Below, one piece after another: positions 6,936 through 16,304 of a stretch of DNA of 64,000 nt. The notes under the pieces are model-generated. The model did no database searches. It saw only the letters and a list, made by a program, of their open reading frames with translations, and was not told the origin of the DNA. Origin of the DNA: Thiotrichaceae bacterium (GTDB lineage Bacteria > Pseudomonadota > Gammaproteobacteria > SZUA-140); the NCBI GenBank assembly GCA_002401765.2, contig NVTY02000083.1:1-64000 (forward strand), read 5' to 3'. The translations under genes and the position numbers were made by a program. The first letter of the stretch is position 1. Every line of letters begins with the position of its first letter.

Positions 6936-9662
6936 TTAGTAGAGGCTGCGGAGCAAGTAGTGAGGGATATCGCGGCTGAATGAAGTGTTGCGTGGTTCAA
7001 TGTAAAATCTTATCCCTATGCCTGTGGCGATGTCCTGATAACCGTCGCTTTTACGCAGGCTTACGCCGCCGTGTAATTGCCAGTGTGGGGTTGCTAAATA
7101 GACCCCTTTGAGCAGCAGATCATAGGCTAGCCCGCTCTGGGTGTTAGCGGTGTAAATATTGTTTAGACCACTGCTGGTAAGGCTCGAATCGAAAGAACCC
7201 GGGTTGGGAAACCATAATGCGGCTGCCTCATCATAGCGTTGATAACCGAGCGCAAGGCGACCTTTGATGACATGACGGCGTGCTTCACTGGTTAGCAGGT
7301 TAAGGCCGACACCGATGCGAATCAGGTTGTCTGGGCTGAAGTAGCCACCGTGACCAAGGGTGAACTGGCTGAGGTTTTTGTCGAACTGTCGATAACTAAA
7401 CTCAGGCCCGATGGAGAGGTAGTTATAGCCGCTGCGGTTGAGGTTGTATCCCAGGCTAGCAGCGAACTCAATGGTTTGGTTGCTGATGACCTTGTCTCCT
7501 TCAAGTGTTGCCAGCTGGCCTGCAATGACAGAACTCCAGCGTGGATTCCAGTGGTGAAGGTTCTCTATCATCAGGCCTGTTTTGATTACTCGCCCCCAGC
7601 GTGCGCCGGAGTATGGATCTTTGATGCCAGTGTAAGAGAGTACTGACTCGCGTACTGGGCGGGCGTACAGGCCACCACGCCAGTGGCCGTTGGCAACTTG
7701 ATGAGTGAGTCCAAGCTCATAGGTCAGGGCGGTGTCGATGATTCCTTGGCTGGGTGTGCGCCCCACGCTTAGGTAGGGTGCGCGCCAGCCTTCGCGTTGG
7801 TAATCGAAACGATAGGAAAAGCCATGGGATAGCCCTGTTGTTAAGCGTTGGCCTGCTGGATTGTTGAGTCCGGTGCTGCCAACCAGTGAGTTATTCAGGT
7901 TTAATGAGCCACTTTCCAGGGTAACTTGATCAATGTGCAGGCTAAACGTATGTACTCGTTTATAGTTGTAATGACCTGCCAATACGGGGGTTCGCTGAAT
8001 ATCCAGTCTGCTGGTCCCCGATGAACCGCTCTTTTGTCGCCAAAGTAAACCTGCTTCAATTGAAGCGCTATCGATATGTCTAAGCGAACCTTTGTTGAAA
8101 CGCCCCTCGTTCACGGCGGCGGCTGCCAGGAACAGCTTACGGTTATAGAGGTTGTTCTGATGAACGCTCGTGCTTGTCTGTTTGTTGGGTGGGCGCAGTT
8201 TCGGCTGATGGTCGATGGTTTGAATCGCCAGCGATGAGGTTTTGTCAGCGATTTTTCGCTGGCTCTTGATGAGTGCCGCCGCTAATGATTCATGCGGCTT
8301 CTCTTTGTATAGTTGCTCAAAACGATCACGGGCGGTAGCGTAATCTTCGGCGTGGAAGTCGGCCCAGGCGAGCAGCGTGTTGATCTCGTGAAGGTTGGCA
8401 CGGTAATGGTTGGCTGTGTTTGCATGCTGACGAATACCCGCTGGGTTTTTTTGCACCACGGCTGTCCAGCCTCGTTGTAAGTAGATAAGCCCTAGCAGTT
8501 GAGTCGCATCTGAGTCTTGATAGGTGAGAGCAAGGGTTTCTGCTTCATTGAGATGGCCAAGCTGATATTGTGACCAAGCCTGTAGCATCATCGCATTGAT
8601 GCGCTGCTGCTGATTGGCGATGGGCTCGGCAGCCTCGGCTTTGGCCAGACTAGTGCTGTAATCGGCTTGTTTATAGTGTATCCAGCCTTGCTGTAACAAC
8701 GAGTCAGTTAATAGCGCGCGCATGTTGGCTGAATGTTGTTGATCTTGCTTAGCCAGCTCTTCGGCGGCTCGCCAGTTTCCAGATTGATAGCGTGCCAATG
8801 CCTGACCGTAACGGTTGTTACTGTCTGATGGTTGCCACCGGTTCGCCTTGTCAAACCAGTCAATGGCGGTTGCTGGATGCGCTTGTTCAATGAAATGCCA
8901 GCCCAACTGCTGGGCCAACAGGGCATCTTTATGGTGGTCGATGTCGCCACTCATGTGGATAAGAAGATTATTGAACGGTTCGCTATCAGGCTGTTTAAAC
9001 CACTGTTCTAACCAATAACGATGTTGTTGGTAGTGGTGCTTTCTCAGTGACACACGCGCGTCGGCTAGGGAATCTCTGACTGAGGTAATTAGGCGATCAT
9101 AAGCGATGGGGAGTAGCAGCGGCTGGCTCATCTTCAGTAATACTAGACGCTCCTGATCATTGCTGCACTCGTCTAATATGTCGAGTACCTGGATGATTTT
9201 TTCTTGCTTGTTGCTAGTGAGCGTTGATCTCAATTGGTTAAGGTTTTTGCAGCGTGATAACGGCGCTTCTGTTTGTATTGTTGGTAATGATGACGCTGAA
9301 TTGATGGCATTGATTAGGTCTGCATGTGGTTGCCAATTGGGGTAGGCCACTTGCCAGTCACGAATCGCTTTTTTGAGCGCCTGAAATTTTCTGTTGTGTA
9401 GCAATTGCCACAGAATGCGCTCATCGGGTCCTGCTTGATTCTGCTGTTGATTTGTTTGTTGGGTCGCTTGCTGGCGCGTCATCTCTGGTGGCTGGTTGAG
9501 GTGGTTAAAGCGGGTATTATCGGCTTGATGATCCACCGTAGAATCACTGGCACGGAGCTCGGTATTTGCACTGCTCTGGGCATAAACTAAGGGCAAGCAG
9601 ATATAGAGAACTAGCGTTAAAGGTAATGCCAGGCGGTGTCTTGGTGTGGAGGTCGATACCAT
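6936..9662 (-). CDS. bcsC: Cellulose synthase operon protein C-like (TPR plus outer-membrane barrel)
   Basis: Signal peptide, TPR-rich middle, C-terminal barrel-like region; directly downstream of bcsZ. Confidence 0.75.
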   Translation of the reverse strand: MVSTSTPRHRLALPLTLVLYICLPLVYAQSSANTELRASDSTVDHQADNTRFNHLNQPPEMTRQQATQQTNQQQNQAGPDERILWQLLHNRKFQALKKAIRDWQVAYPNWQPHADLINAINSASSLPTIQTEAPLSRCKNLNQLRSTLTSNKQEKIIQVLDILDECSNDQERLVLLKMSQPLLLPIAYDRLITSVRDSLADARVSLRKHHYQQHRYWLEQWFKQPDSEPFNNLLIHMSGDIDHHKDALLAQQLGWHFIEQAHPATAIDWFDKANRWQPSDSNNRYGQALARYQSGNWRAAEELAKQDQQHSANMRALLTDSLLQQGWIHYKQADYSTSLAKAEAAEPIANQQQRINAMMLQAWSQYQLGHLNEAETLALTYQDSDATQLLGLIYLQRGWTAVVQKNPAGIRQHANTANHYRANLHEINTLLAWADFHAEDYATARDRFEQLYKEKPHESLAAALIKSQRKIADKTSSLAIQTIDHQPKLRPPNKQTSTSVHQNNLYNRKLFLAAAAVNEGRFNKGSLRHIDSASIEAGLLWRQKSGSSGTSRLDIQRTPVLAGHYNYKRVHTFSLHIDQVTLESGSLNLNNSLVGSTGLNNPAGQRLTTGLSHGFSYRFDYQREGWRAPYLSVGRTPSQGIIDTALTYELGLTHQVANGHWRGGLYARPVRESVLSYTGIKDPYSGARWGRVIKTGLMIENLHHWNPRWSSVIAGQLATLEGDKVISNQTIEFAASLGYNLNRSGYNYLSIGPEFSYRQFDKNLSQFTLGHGGYFSPDNLIRIGVGLNLLTSEARRHVIKGRLALGYQRYDEAAALWFPNPGSFDSSLTSSGLNNIYTANTQSGLAYDLLLKGVYLATPHWQLHGGVSLRKSDGYQDIATGIGIRFYIEPRNTSFSRDIPHYLLRSLY

Positions 9663-9665
9663 GCG

Positions 9666-10718
9666 TTACAGCCTTTTTTGCTGACTCAATTCGACTAAGA
9701 GTAACAGACTGGCTGAATAATAATCATCATGAGGCCCGGGCAATCCAGGCGCGGTTATTGGGCGTTTTAGATGAGTAAATACTGCCTTAATGCCATTGGC
9801 CGCATCATAGCTGGCAATGTCATTAGTGGTGAGGTTGATCCAGGGTGGTAATCGCTGCTCGCGCTGGTACATTGCCTGTTGATAGAGCGTGAAGGGCTGG
9901 ATAAATTCAATCTGGTTTATTCCCGCCCAGCTTAAATGAAGGGGGACACGAATGGCATCGTAACCAAAGCGCGGGGGACGATCCGGCGCGGGTTGGACAG
10001 ACTGATCTAATCGCAGCCAGTCGGGCGGCAGTTGCCATCGGCCAAAGCGACTCTGGCGGATGAGTTGCAAGCCACTTTGCTCTAAGGCGCTCCATTGAGG
10101 TGAGGGGTCATATATTTGAAAATCGCGAAAGGCTGGGAAAATCCAGTATGAGAGGTTCACGGTATAGTCATCGGGACCGCGTTCAAATCCCATGACCCCA
10201 GGCAGTAATATTTCCAGTTCACGCCAGGGACGGATGAGTTTGTTGCGAATATCTTGCAGGATTTGTCGACTGTCATCAATATAATGTGATTTTTTCCAGC
10301 GCTGGCCCGCCTGTAATAGCGCCCAGGCGACCAGGATGTCACCATCGCTGGCATTGTTAATGTCGGTGACACCACTGCCAGGCTGATAACGCCAGGCTAG
10401 TAGCGCATCGTCACGAATCTGAAGGTGTTGATGAGTCCATTGCCATATTTTTTCGAAGCTGGATGGGTCGTCGGCATTGACGGCAAACAGCATGCCATAA
10501 CCTTGCCCCTCCGAATGGCTGACATGGTGATTACCCGTATCGATAATGCGTCCATCAGATGCCATAAATGCCATTTTGTAGGCTGGCCAGCCTTGCAGGG
10601 GCTGATGATCCACTTTGGTGCCAGGGGGTGGCTGCCGCAGTGTATGGATCGTCAACACAACCGCGATGCTAATCAGGGTGATAAAAAACCACGGCCACAT
10701 TGAGCGTTTAGGTATCAA
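9666..10718 (-). CDS. bcsZ: Endo-1,4-beta-glucanase, glycosyl hydrolase family 8 (BcsZ)
   Basis: HSEGQGYGMLFAV, GDILVAWALL, RFGYDAIRVPLHLSWA motifs of GH8; position in the operon. Confidence 0.88.
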   Translation of the reverse strand: MIPKRSMWPWFFITLISIAVVLTIHTLRQPPPGTKVDHQPLQGWPAYKMAFMASDGRIIDTGNHHVSHSEGQGYGMLFAVNADDPSSFEKIWQWTHQHLQIRDDALLAWRYQPGSGVTDINNASDGDILVAWALLQAGQRWKKSHYIDDSRQILQDIRNKLIRPWRELEILLPGVMGFERGPDDYTVNLSYWIFPAFRDFQIYDPSPQWSALEQSGLQLIRQSRFGRWQLPPDWLRLDQSVQPAPDRPPRFGYDAIRVPLHLSWAGINQIEFIQPFTLYQQAMYQREQRLPPWINLTTNDIASYDAANGIKAVFTHLKRPITAPGLPGPHDDYYSASLLLLVELSQQKRL

Positions 10719-12966
10719 GCTCTGAGCTCTCTTTATGTTGTTGTGCTTTGAAGCGGTTTAGCCAGCGGTGGATCAGCCAGGAAACAGTGATAATCAATCC
10801 GATGACGGCGAGCAGCCATTGGTAAAGATGGTTGGAAAAATGATAGGCCAGCTGATTATGAGTTGAAGTCTGTCCTCGATAAAACACATCGCCTATCTGC
10901 TGGGTGATGACGAGGTTTTTATCTTTGTCCCATACCACTACGTCACCTCTCAGGCGCCCCCATATCTCTGGTGAGACTAGGTCTTTGATGCTGCGAAGGA
11001 GCTGTTTGGGCGTGTCTGCAGTGATCAGCGTGATTAACTTGTTTGCTGCCTGACTATTGGCATAGGAGATCATCACTGCCTGGCGACCTAATGATGCTTC
11101 CATCGTTAAGGAGGCTTGCTGTGGTGAGGCCACACTGAATGCATTGGTGGTGTCAAATATCTTTTCAAACCAATTGAGGTCGAGTGGGGGTGAGGTATTG
11201 TGAACCTGGAAGGGTAGCTGCAACTTGCCCTTCATCTGCAGTGGAGCACCCTTGATATCTGCGTCATGAAGTGTTTTGTGACTGCTGATGATGATGAGGT
11301 CGCGCTCATCAAGGCTGTTAAACGATATCTTAGCTTGGCTAAGAGGAAGAGTTGCCTGCTGTGCTAGTTTAGCCATAAACTGCCAGGCGGCAAGCATGGT
11401 GTCTGGGTGGCGGTCGCGTATTACGACACCCATATTGAGACCATAGGCTGATTGAGTATAGGGGAAGCCTGTTCTTCGTAGCAGATCGAGGTTAGGCAAA
11501 GAGATAAAGTGATCAACATCTGGCATCTTGATTGTTGAATTGCCGTAGATGGTTAATTTGGCATTTTTGGTTTGTACCAGCGAACAGGTACCGCCACTGC
11601 CGGTAATCAGCGGTGGCATCACGGGTTCAAAGGTGAATGTATTGGAACCAGGTAAAAAGCTGCTCAAAGGAATGGTGATTTTATAGTCGGTGTAACGTGC
11701 CCCGGCTGGGTTTTCTAAGCGAATGGCGCGCTCAAATAGACCATTGAGGTAAATATTGAGCACGGAATCCTCACGTAGTGCGGCACCAAATGAAAGATTG
11801 AGTTTTAGTTCGACCAGTTCTTGATTCTGGTTGAGTAGGTCGGGTGGTATATTGATCTGTAGGAAAGAGGGATTATTGGTCAGCGTTTGTGAGTTAAAAC
11901 CTAACTCAGAAAAGGCATATGAGGTATGCGGTTGTAGCAAATAGGCGCGCTTGTTTTGATCGGTTTCAGGTAGCTGTAGGCTCAGTACTGTAATGTCGTT
12001 ATCATCGGGAAAAGGGTTGCGGGAAAAAGCAAAACTCTCGACGGCCAAATTGACGTCATTATCATTTTGACCTGAAATAATAATCACCTGATAGATTGGG
12101 TTTTTAGCGGGTACTATAGCAATATAGGGACCGTTGATTTTTTCAGCTTGGGCCAGGGTCAGATAGGGGGATAGTTCATTCACATTACCGATCAATATTA
12201 CATCGCCAGTGAACTTGCTTTGATCTAATGGCTCCAGTGCATATTTAGACAAGTTGTAGGGCAATTTATTTTGTGTGTGTGGTATTCGGTGCTGCGCTAC
12301 TGCTAATTTAAAGTCGGGTGTTTTATATTTTTGGTAAAGCGCCACACCTTGTGCCACGAGGCTACCCCAGTGTAGGTGGCGGTCACCATATTCGTTGGTA
12401 GCCATCATCAGGGTAACTTCGTATTCAGGTAAATGTTCATCAAATACATGTGTTAAATCAGCAACAGTAAAATTGTTTGATTGCATGCGGTAGGTGAATT
12501 CAAAATACGATTTATCTGTGTTTATCTGCGTCCATAGCTCATGAGCAGTAGGATCTTCACAGTCGTCAGTGTAGTGCTGGTTAACTATAAACTCTATCGA
12601 GTTATAGCCGGGTGTGAGATATTCAGCTGCGATGGGAATCTCGGCTAATACCCGAGGCTTATGGGGGGTGAGATTAATTTGAGAGATGACAATCTTATTG
12701 ACCATGACGACCAGCTGGGAGCGATGTTCCAGCAGCGAAATCGAGTTAACAAGTTCCAGATGGAGAGTATAGTCACTTGATACAAGCCGTTTGGAGAGCG
12801 GCAGTGAAATAGAATGCCGGCTGTTAGTATTTGTTAGCTCAATCTGGTTTACACCCGTGAGTGTCGAAAGCTTAATGATGCCTTCACGTAACTCGTTATC
12901 CTGTGGCGCTGCATTTATCAAAAAAGGCCAGGTTATTAGTAGGATTGCAAGGTATTTTCGTTTCAT
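10708..12966 (-). CDS. bcsB: Cyclic-di-GMP-binding / cellulose synthase regulatory subunit BcsB
   Basis: 752 aa, signal peptide, C-terminal TM anchor, BcsB-like sequence, overlaps bcsA stop. Confidence 0.88.
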   Translation of the reverse strand: MKRKYLAILLITWPFLINAAPQDNELREGIIKLSTLTGVNQIELTNTNSRHSISLPLSKRLVSSDYTLHLELVNSISLLEHRSQLVVMVNKIVISQINLTPHKPRVLAEIPIAAEYLTPGYNSIEFIVNQHYTDDCEDPTAHELWTQINTDKSYFEFTYRMQSNNFTVADLTHVFDEHLPEYEVTLMMATNEYGDRHLHWGSLVAQGVALYQKYKTPDFKLAVAQHRIPHTQNKLPYNLSKYALEPLDQSKFTGDVILIGNVNELSPYLTLAQAEKINGPYIAIVPAKNPIYQVIIISGQNDNDVNLAVESFAFSRNPFPDDNDITVLSLQLPETDQNKRAYLLQPHTSYAFSELGFNSQTLTNNPSFLQINIPPDLLNQNQELVELKLNLSFGAALREDSVLNIYLNGLFERAIRLENPAGARYTDYKITIPLSSFLPGSNTFTFEPVMPPLITGSGGTCSLVQTKNAKLTIYGNSTIKMPDVDHFISLPNLDLLRRTGFPYTQSAYGLNMGVVIRDRHPDTMLAAWQFMAKLAQQATLPLSQAKISFNSLDERDLIIISSHKTLHDADIKGAPLQMKGKLQLPFQVHNTSPPLDLNWFEKIFDTTNAFSVASPQQASLTMEASLGRQAVMISYANSQAANKLITLITADTPKQLLRSIKDLVSPEIWGRLRGDVVVWDKDKNLVITQQIGDVFYRGQTSTHNQLAYHFSNHLYQWLLAVIGLIITVSWLIHRWLNRFKAQQHKESSELDT

Positions 12967-15170
12967 TGTTTCACCTGATTGTTTGATGTTCCAGTGGTTG
13001 GTGGTTTACCTTTAATAAAAGAGATGAGCCAACCAATCATTGGATTGATGATGAAAAGTACTAAATAGCGGCATATGTAAATTATACTAATCTTTGATAA
13101 ATGAAGTGTGCTTTTGATGATGCCAGGGTCTGGGGCCCTGTTTTCCGACCATTTGAGCCAGCGGCGGCTATCACCGTGGGCCAGTAAAATGATGTCACGA
13201 TACTGGTTTGAGTTTTCACTGGCAAAACGACTGCCAAAGGCTGTCCGTTTACCAGCTTCCCAGCGAGCAACGACTTCAATAGGCAGGTCGAAGGGTTTCC
13301 CCGTGGCTGGATTAATGCCGTGCAGGGTGACCCGGTCACCTGCTTTGACCTGCTCTGCATGTTGTGGTGTGAGTGAAATATTGGTGCCGCCGACAGAGAT
13401 ATCTTCGACTATCACCGGTAGCTTGAATGCGCCATCATTGAGCCAGATAGTGGCTTCAAAGCCAGCCGGCAGACGCGGATTGGTACGCCGCTGGCGACGC
13501 TCCATCAATGCGCCCAAGCTGGCGGTATAAAGCAAAAAATTATAGCTGGACCAAAATAGAGCGAAGGCGATTAATGAACGTTCTTCTGGTATCGCATAAA
13601 AGCGCCAAAGGCCTAGTAAGGTAATAAAAGCGGTAGCAGCTACCATCCAGTAGAAAGGCCGGGCTAATGGAGAAATAAAATCCTCATCCAGTGTTTCTGA
13701 TTTAGGCGTGACACCAAATTTGGGTGAGCGAGGGTTTTTCAATACTGCCATAACGGCGTTAAAGGAGTGAAGGGACTGCATGGTTTCATAGATATTGGAA
13801 ATGAAATTCCAGCGTACCTTGCGGTACATATAACTGGAGGCCATTAACAGTGCCACAATGTATGGCACGGTATAAATTAATATATCGCCTGCGGTGGCGG
13901 CATAAATTTGCAAGCCAAATACCAGAAAGGCAGCCGGTGCAAAAACAAATATCATACGCGCGAAGGGAAAAAACCAGTAACTCATGTTTGACAGGTAACA
14001 GAGTTTTTGTGGCCAGCTCAGTCCTTTCATCTTTAATGGGTTTTTGAGCAAAAATAGTTGTACCATGCCCTGTGCCCAGCGCATACGCTGCACCATAAAG
14101 CTACTAAATGTCTCGGGTTGCAGACCAGAAATAAGTGGGTATTTTAGATAACACGAGCGCCACCCCTTGCTGTGTAGTGTTAGGGCCGTTTCGGCATCTT
14201 CGGTGATGGTTTCGCCTGAAAACCCATTATTCTCAAGTAGTGCCTTGCGCCTAAGAATAGCGGCAGAGCCACAGAAAAATGATCCTCCCCAAAAATCAAG
14301 TCCCGGCTGAATAGTGCTGTAAAACATGTGGTTTTCTGAGGGCATTTTTTGAAATAGATCAAGGTTTTTTTCGATTGGATCTGGGTTGACAAAAAAATGG
14401 GGGGTTTGTACTAAAAATAGTTTTTCATCTTCAATAAAATAGTGAACCGTTTTTTCAAGGAAGTCGACGGTGGGCACGTGGTCTGCATCCAGGATCAGTA
14501 TCAGATCACCATGCGTGTGAGGTAGGGCAGCGTTCATATTACCCGCTTTTGCATGGTCGTTTTGATGCCGAGTCATATATTGCACGCCGAGCTCGCGGCA
14601 GAGTTTTTTCAATTGGTGGCGGCGCAACCAAGCCGCTAGTGACTTAGTTTGGTCTGGCTGATGGCGCTTATTATGAGTGCCACCATCATCGAGCAGATAG
14701 ATGCGCAGTTTCTCTTTTGGATAGTGAATTTCTCTGGCGGCGATCAACGTTACTCTTAGTAGTTCTATGCCCTCATTGTAGCTAGGAATAAATACATCGA
14801 CGTTGGGTAGCTTGTTTTTTTCTCTGCTGCTAGTGGTGGTCGCTTGTCTTTGCACGGGGCGGGCACTCACAAATACATTTAAAAGAAAAACAAAAATACC
14901 GTAGAATTCTGCTACTAGCAGAGTGAGGGCTGCCAAAAGGCTTAAGGGATCGACAAAGGTGATGGTGAAAAGTATCCGCCAGTGTATGTAGCGTAGGACA
15001 AGGAAAATTGCGAGGCTTAAAAAGGTGATGCGTGCCAGGCCTTGGTGGTCTGCATAGCGATGCAGAGCAACCATGGCGCCAATTACCATGAAATTGATGG
15101 CGAGCTGCGCATCGGAACTGACGTGAATGCTGCTGAAATATAAAACCCCACTTAAACCAAGTAGTAGCAA
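12963..15170 (-). CDS. bcsA: Cellulose synthase catalytic subunit (UDP-forming) with PilZ domain
   Basis: DVFIPSYNEG, DADHVP, TEDAETALTLHSKGWRS, QRMRWAQGM; PilZ motifs RRQRR...DISVGG. Confidence 0.93.
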   Translation of the reverse strand: MLLLGLSGVLYFSSIHVSSDAQLAINFMVIGAMVALHRYADHQGLARITFLSLAIFLVLRYIHWRILFTITFVDPLSLLAALTLLVAEFYGIFVFLLNVFVSARPVQRQATTTSSREKNKLPNVDVFIPSYNEGIELLRVTLIAAREIHYPKEKLRIYLLDDGGTHNKRHQPDQTKSLAAWLRRHQLKKLCRELGVQYMTRHQNDHAKAGNMNAALPHTHGDLILILDADHVPTVDFLEKTVHYFIEDEKLFLVQTPHFFVNPDPIEKNLDLFQKMPSENHMFYSTIQPGLDFWGGSFFCGSAAILRRKALLENNGFSGETITEDAETALTLHSKGWRSCYLKYPLISGLQPETFSSFMVQRMRWAQGMVQLFLLKNPLKMKGLSWPQKLCYLSNMSYWFFPFARMIFVFAPAAFLVFGLQIYAATAGDILIYTVPYIVALLMASSYMYRKVRWNFISNIYETMQSLHSFNAVMAVLKNPRSPKFGVTPKSETLDEDFISPLARPFYWMVAATAFITLLGLWRFYAIPEERSLIAFALFWSSYNFLLYTASLGALMERRQRRTNPRLPAGFEATIWLNDGAFKLPVIVEDISVGGTNISLTPQHAEQVKAGDRVTLHGINPATGKPFDLPIEVVARWEAGKRTAFGSRFASENSNQYRDIILLAHGDSRRWLKWSENRAPDPGIIKSTLHLSKISIIYICRYLVLFIINPMIGWLISFIKGKPPTTGTSNNQVKQ

Positions 15171-15641
15171 TACTCGTTCAATATATTGTGGGTAAGTGTT
15201 AATAATTAAATGTCTCGCACTCTATGGTGGATAGTTGGAGAGGGTGTTTTTAGGTGCACTTGGTGATATGTTAATCTTTTTTTTGCTTCACTGCTGGCCT
15301 TATTTTATATCTTGATCATCATCATGCGCTTATTTTTATTTTTCACTTTGCCTTTTTTACAGAGGATGAAGAGCGAAGAAACATTCCCAGAAGTAATGAA
15401 AGTGGGGCCGTAGTCATCGGTTTTAGCGAAGCGATAATCGTGATTTCCGCACTCAATACATTGGTTTTGTTGTTGCATCCAGTTTTAGTGTTCTTGGATG
15501 CCCCGCAGGCCCATGGGAAAAATAAATATGCTTTCGGCTCATACATCTAACGGCTGATTATGCTGATGCTTTAAAAGACTCTTGGTCTCAATTGCTCAGT
15601 ATATAAAGGGTTATTTATTTGCTGTTTAGTCTCTATACATA

Positions 15642-16140
15642 GTGTGTTAGGGCACCAGCAAAGCTTGGAGCATCTTGCGGGGTACAAGTCCCTGTCGGCT
15701 AAGGGTTAACCACCTACCCGTATCAAGTATTGGGGCGATGGCGGAACCGAAGTTGTTTCGAAGCAACGTCAAAAGGTGAACAAAGTGGGTGAAGCGTATA
15801 CCCCAAGGGCACTTCCTTCGGGCGTACAGAGAATTGTGCAGGCCGCAGGGAATTCGCAGCTCCTGAAAGCGGGTACGGCTTCGAAATGAAAATCGAGATC
15901 GAGGAGGGTTTTAAGGTACACCGAAGTCAACACAGCAGCACCCGGGTTGGTTAGGGTATAAAGGGTCTCCGGAGTCATCAGGCTGTGGCATGTGCAAAGA
16001 GAGGCACGCAAGAACTTGGGCGCCCCATCGAGGCGCTGACAGGAAGCGATAGAAAGAGATGGAATTGCTAGCGACACGAAGCAGAGCGGTGATGGCGTGA
16101 GGAAAAAATTGATGCGGGGATCTGGGTGGGGCGGCTCGTA
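15642..16140 (+). mobile_element. 5' fragment of a group II intron (ribozyme part, no RT ORF)
   Basis: Starts GTGTG (GUGYG-type 5' end); GGGGTACAAGTCCCTGTCGGCTAAGGGTTAACCACCTACCCGTATCAAG and GGAGTCATCAGGC...GAGAGGCACGCAAGAACTTGGG resemble regions upstream of group II intron RT genes. No maturase ORF and no domain V seen; 3' limit approximate. Confidence 0.5.
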
Positions 16141-16304
16141 TTCTATGATTTAAAATCCCACAGAAAATTAGTGATAATTTAGTGAGTATGGCACAGGAAA
16201 ATACTGCGAGACGCTGGAATAGCGCTGAATTACACTGAAAGGGTAGCTATGGCGCTTTGGTTTTAAGGGTTTTTTGCTGCGAGCTTAACCGTGGAGTTGT
16301 AAGC

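Noticed and set aside
15769-16077. 102-aa minus-strand ORF inside the putative group II intron
   Set aside because: Lies antisense to structured RNA-like sequence; protein has no recognisable domain and is most likely a by-product of intron sequence.
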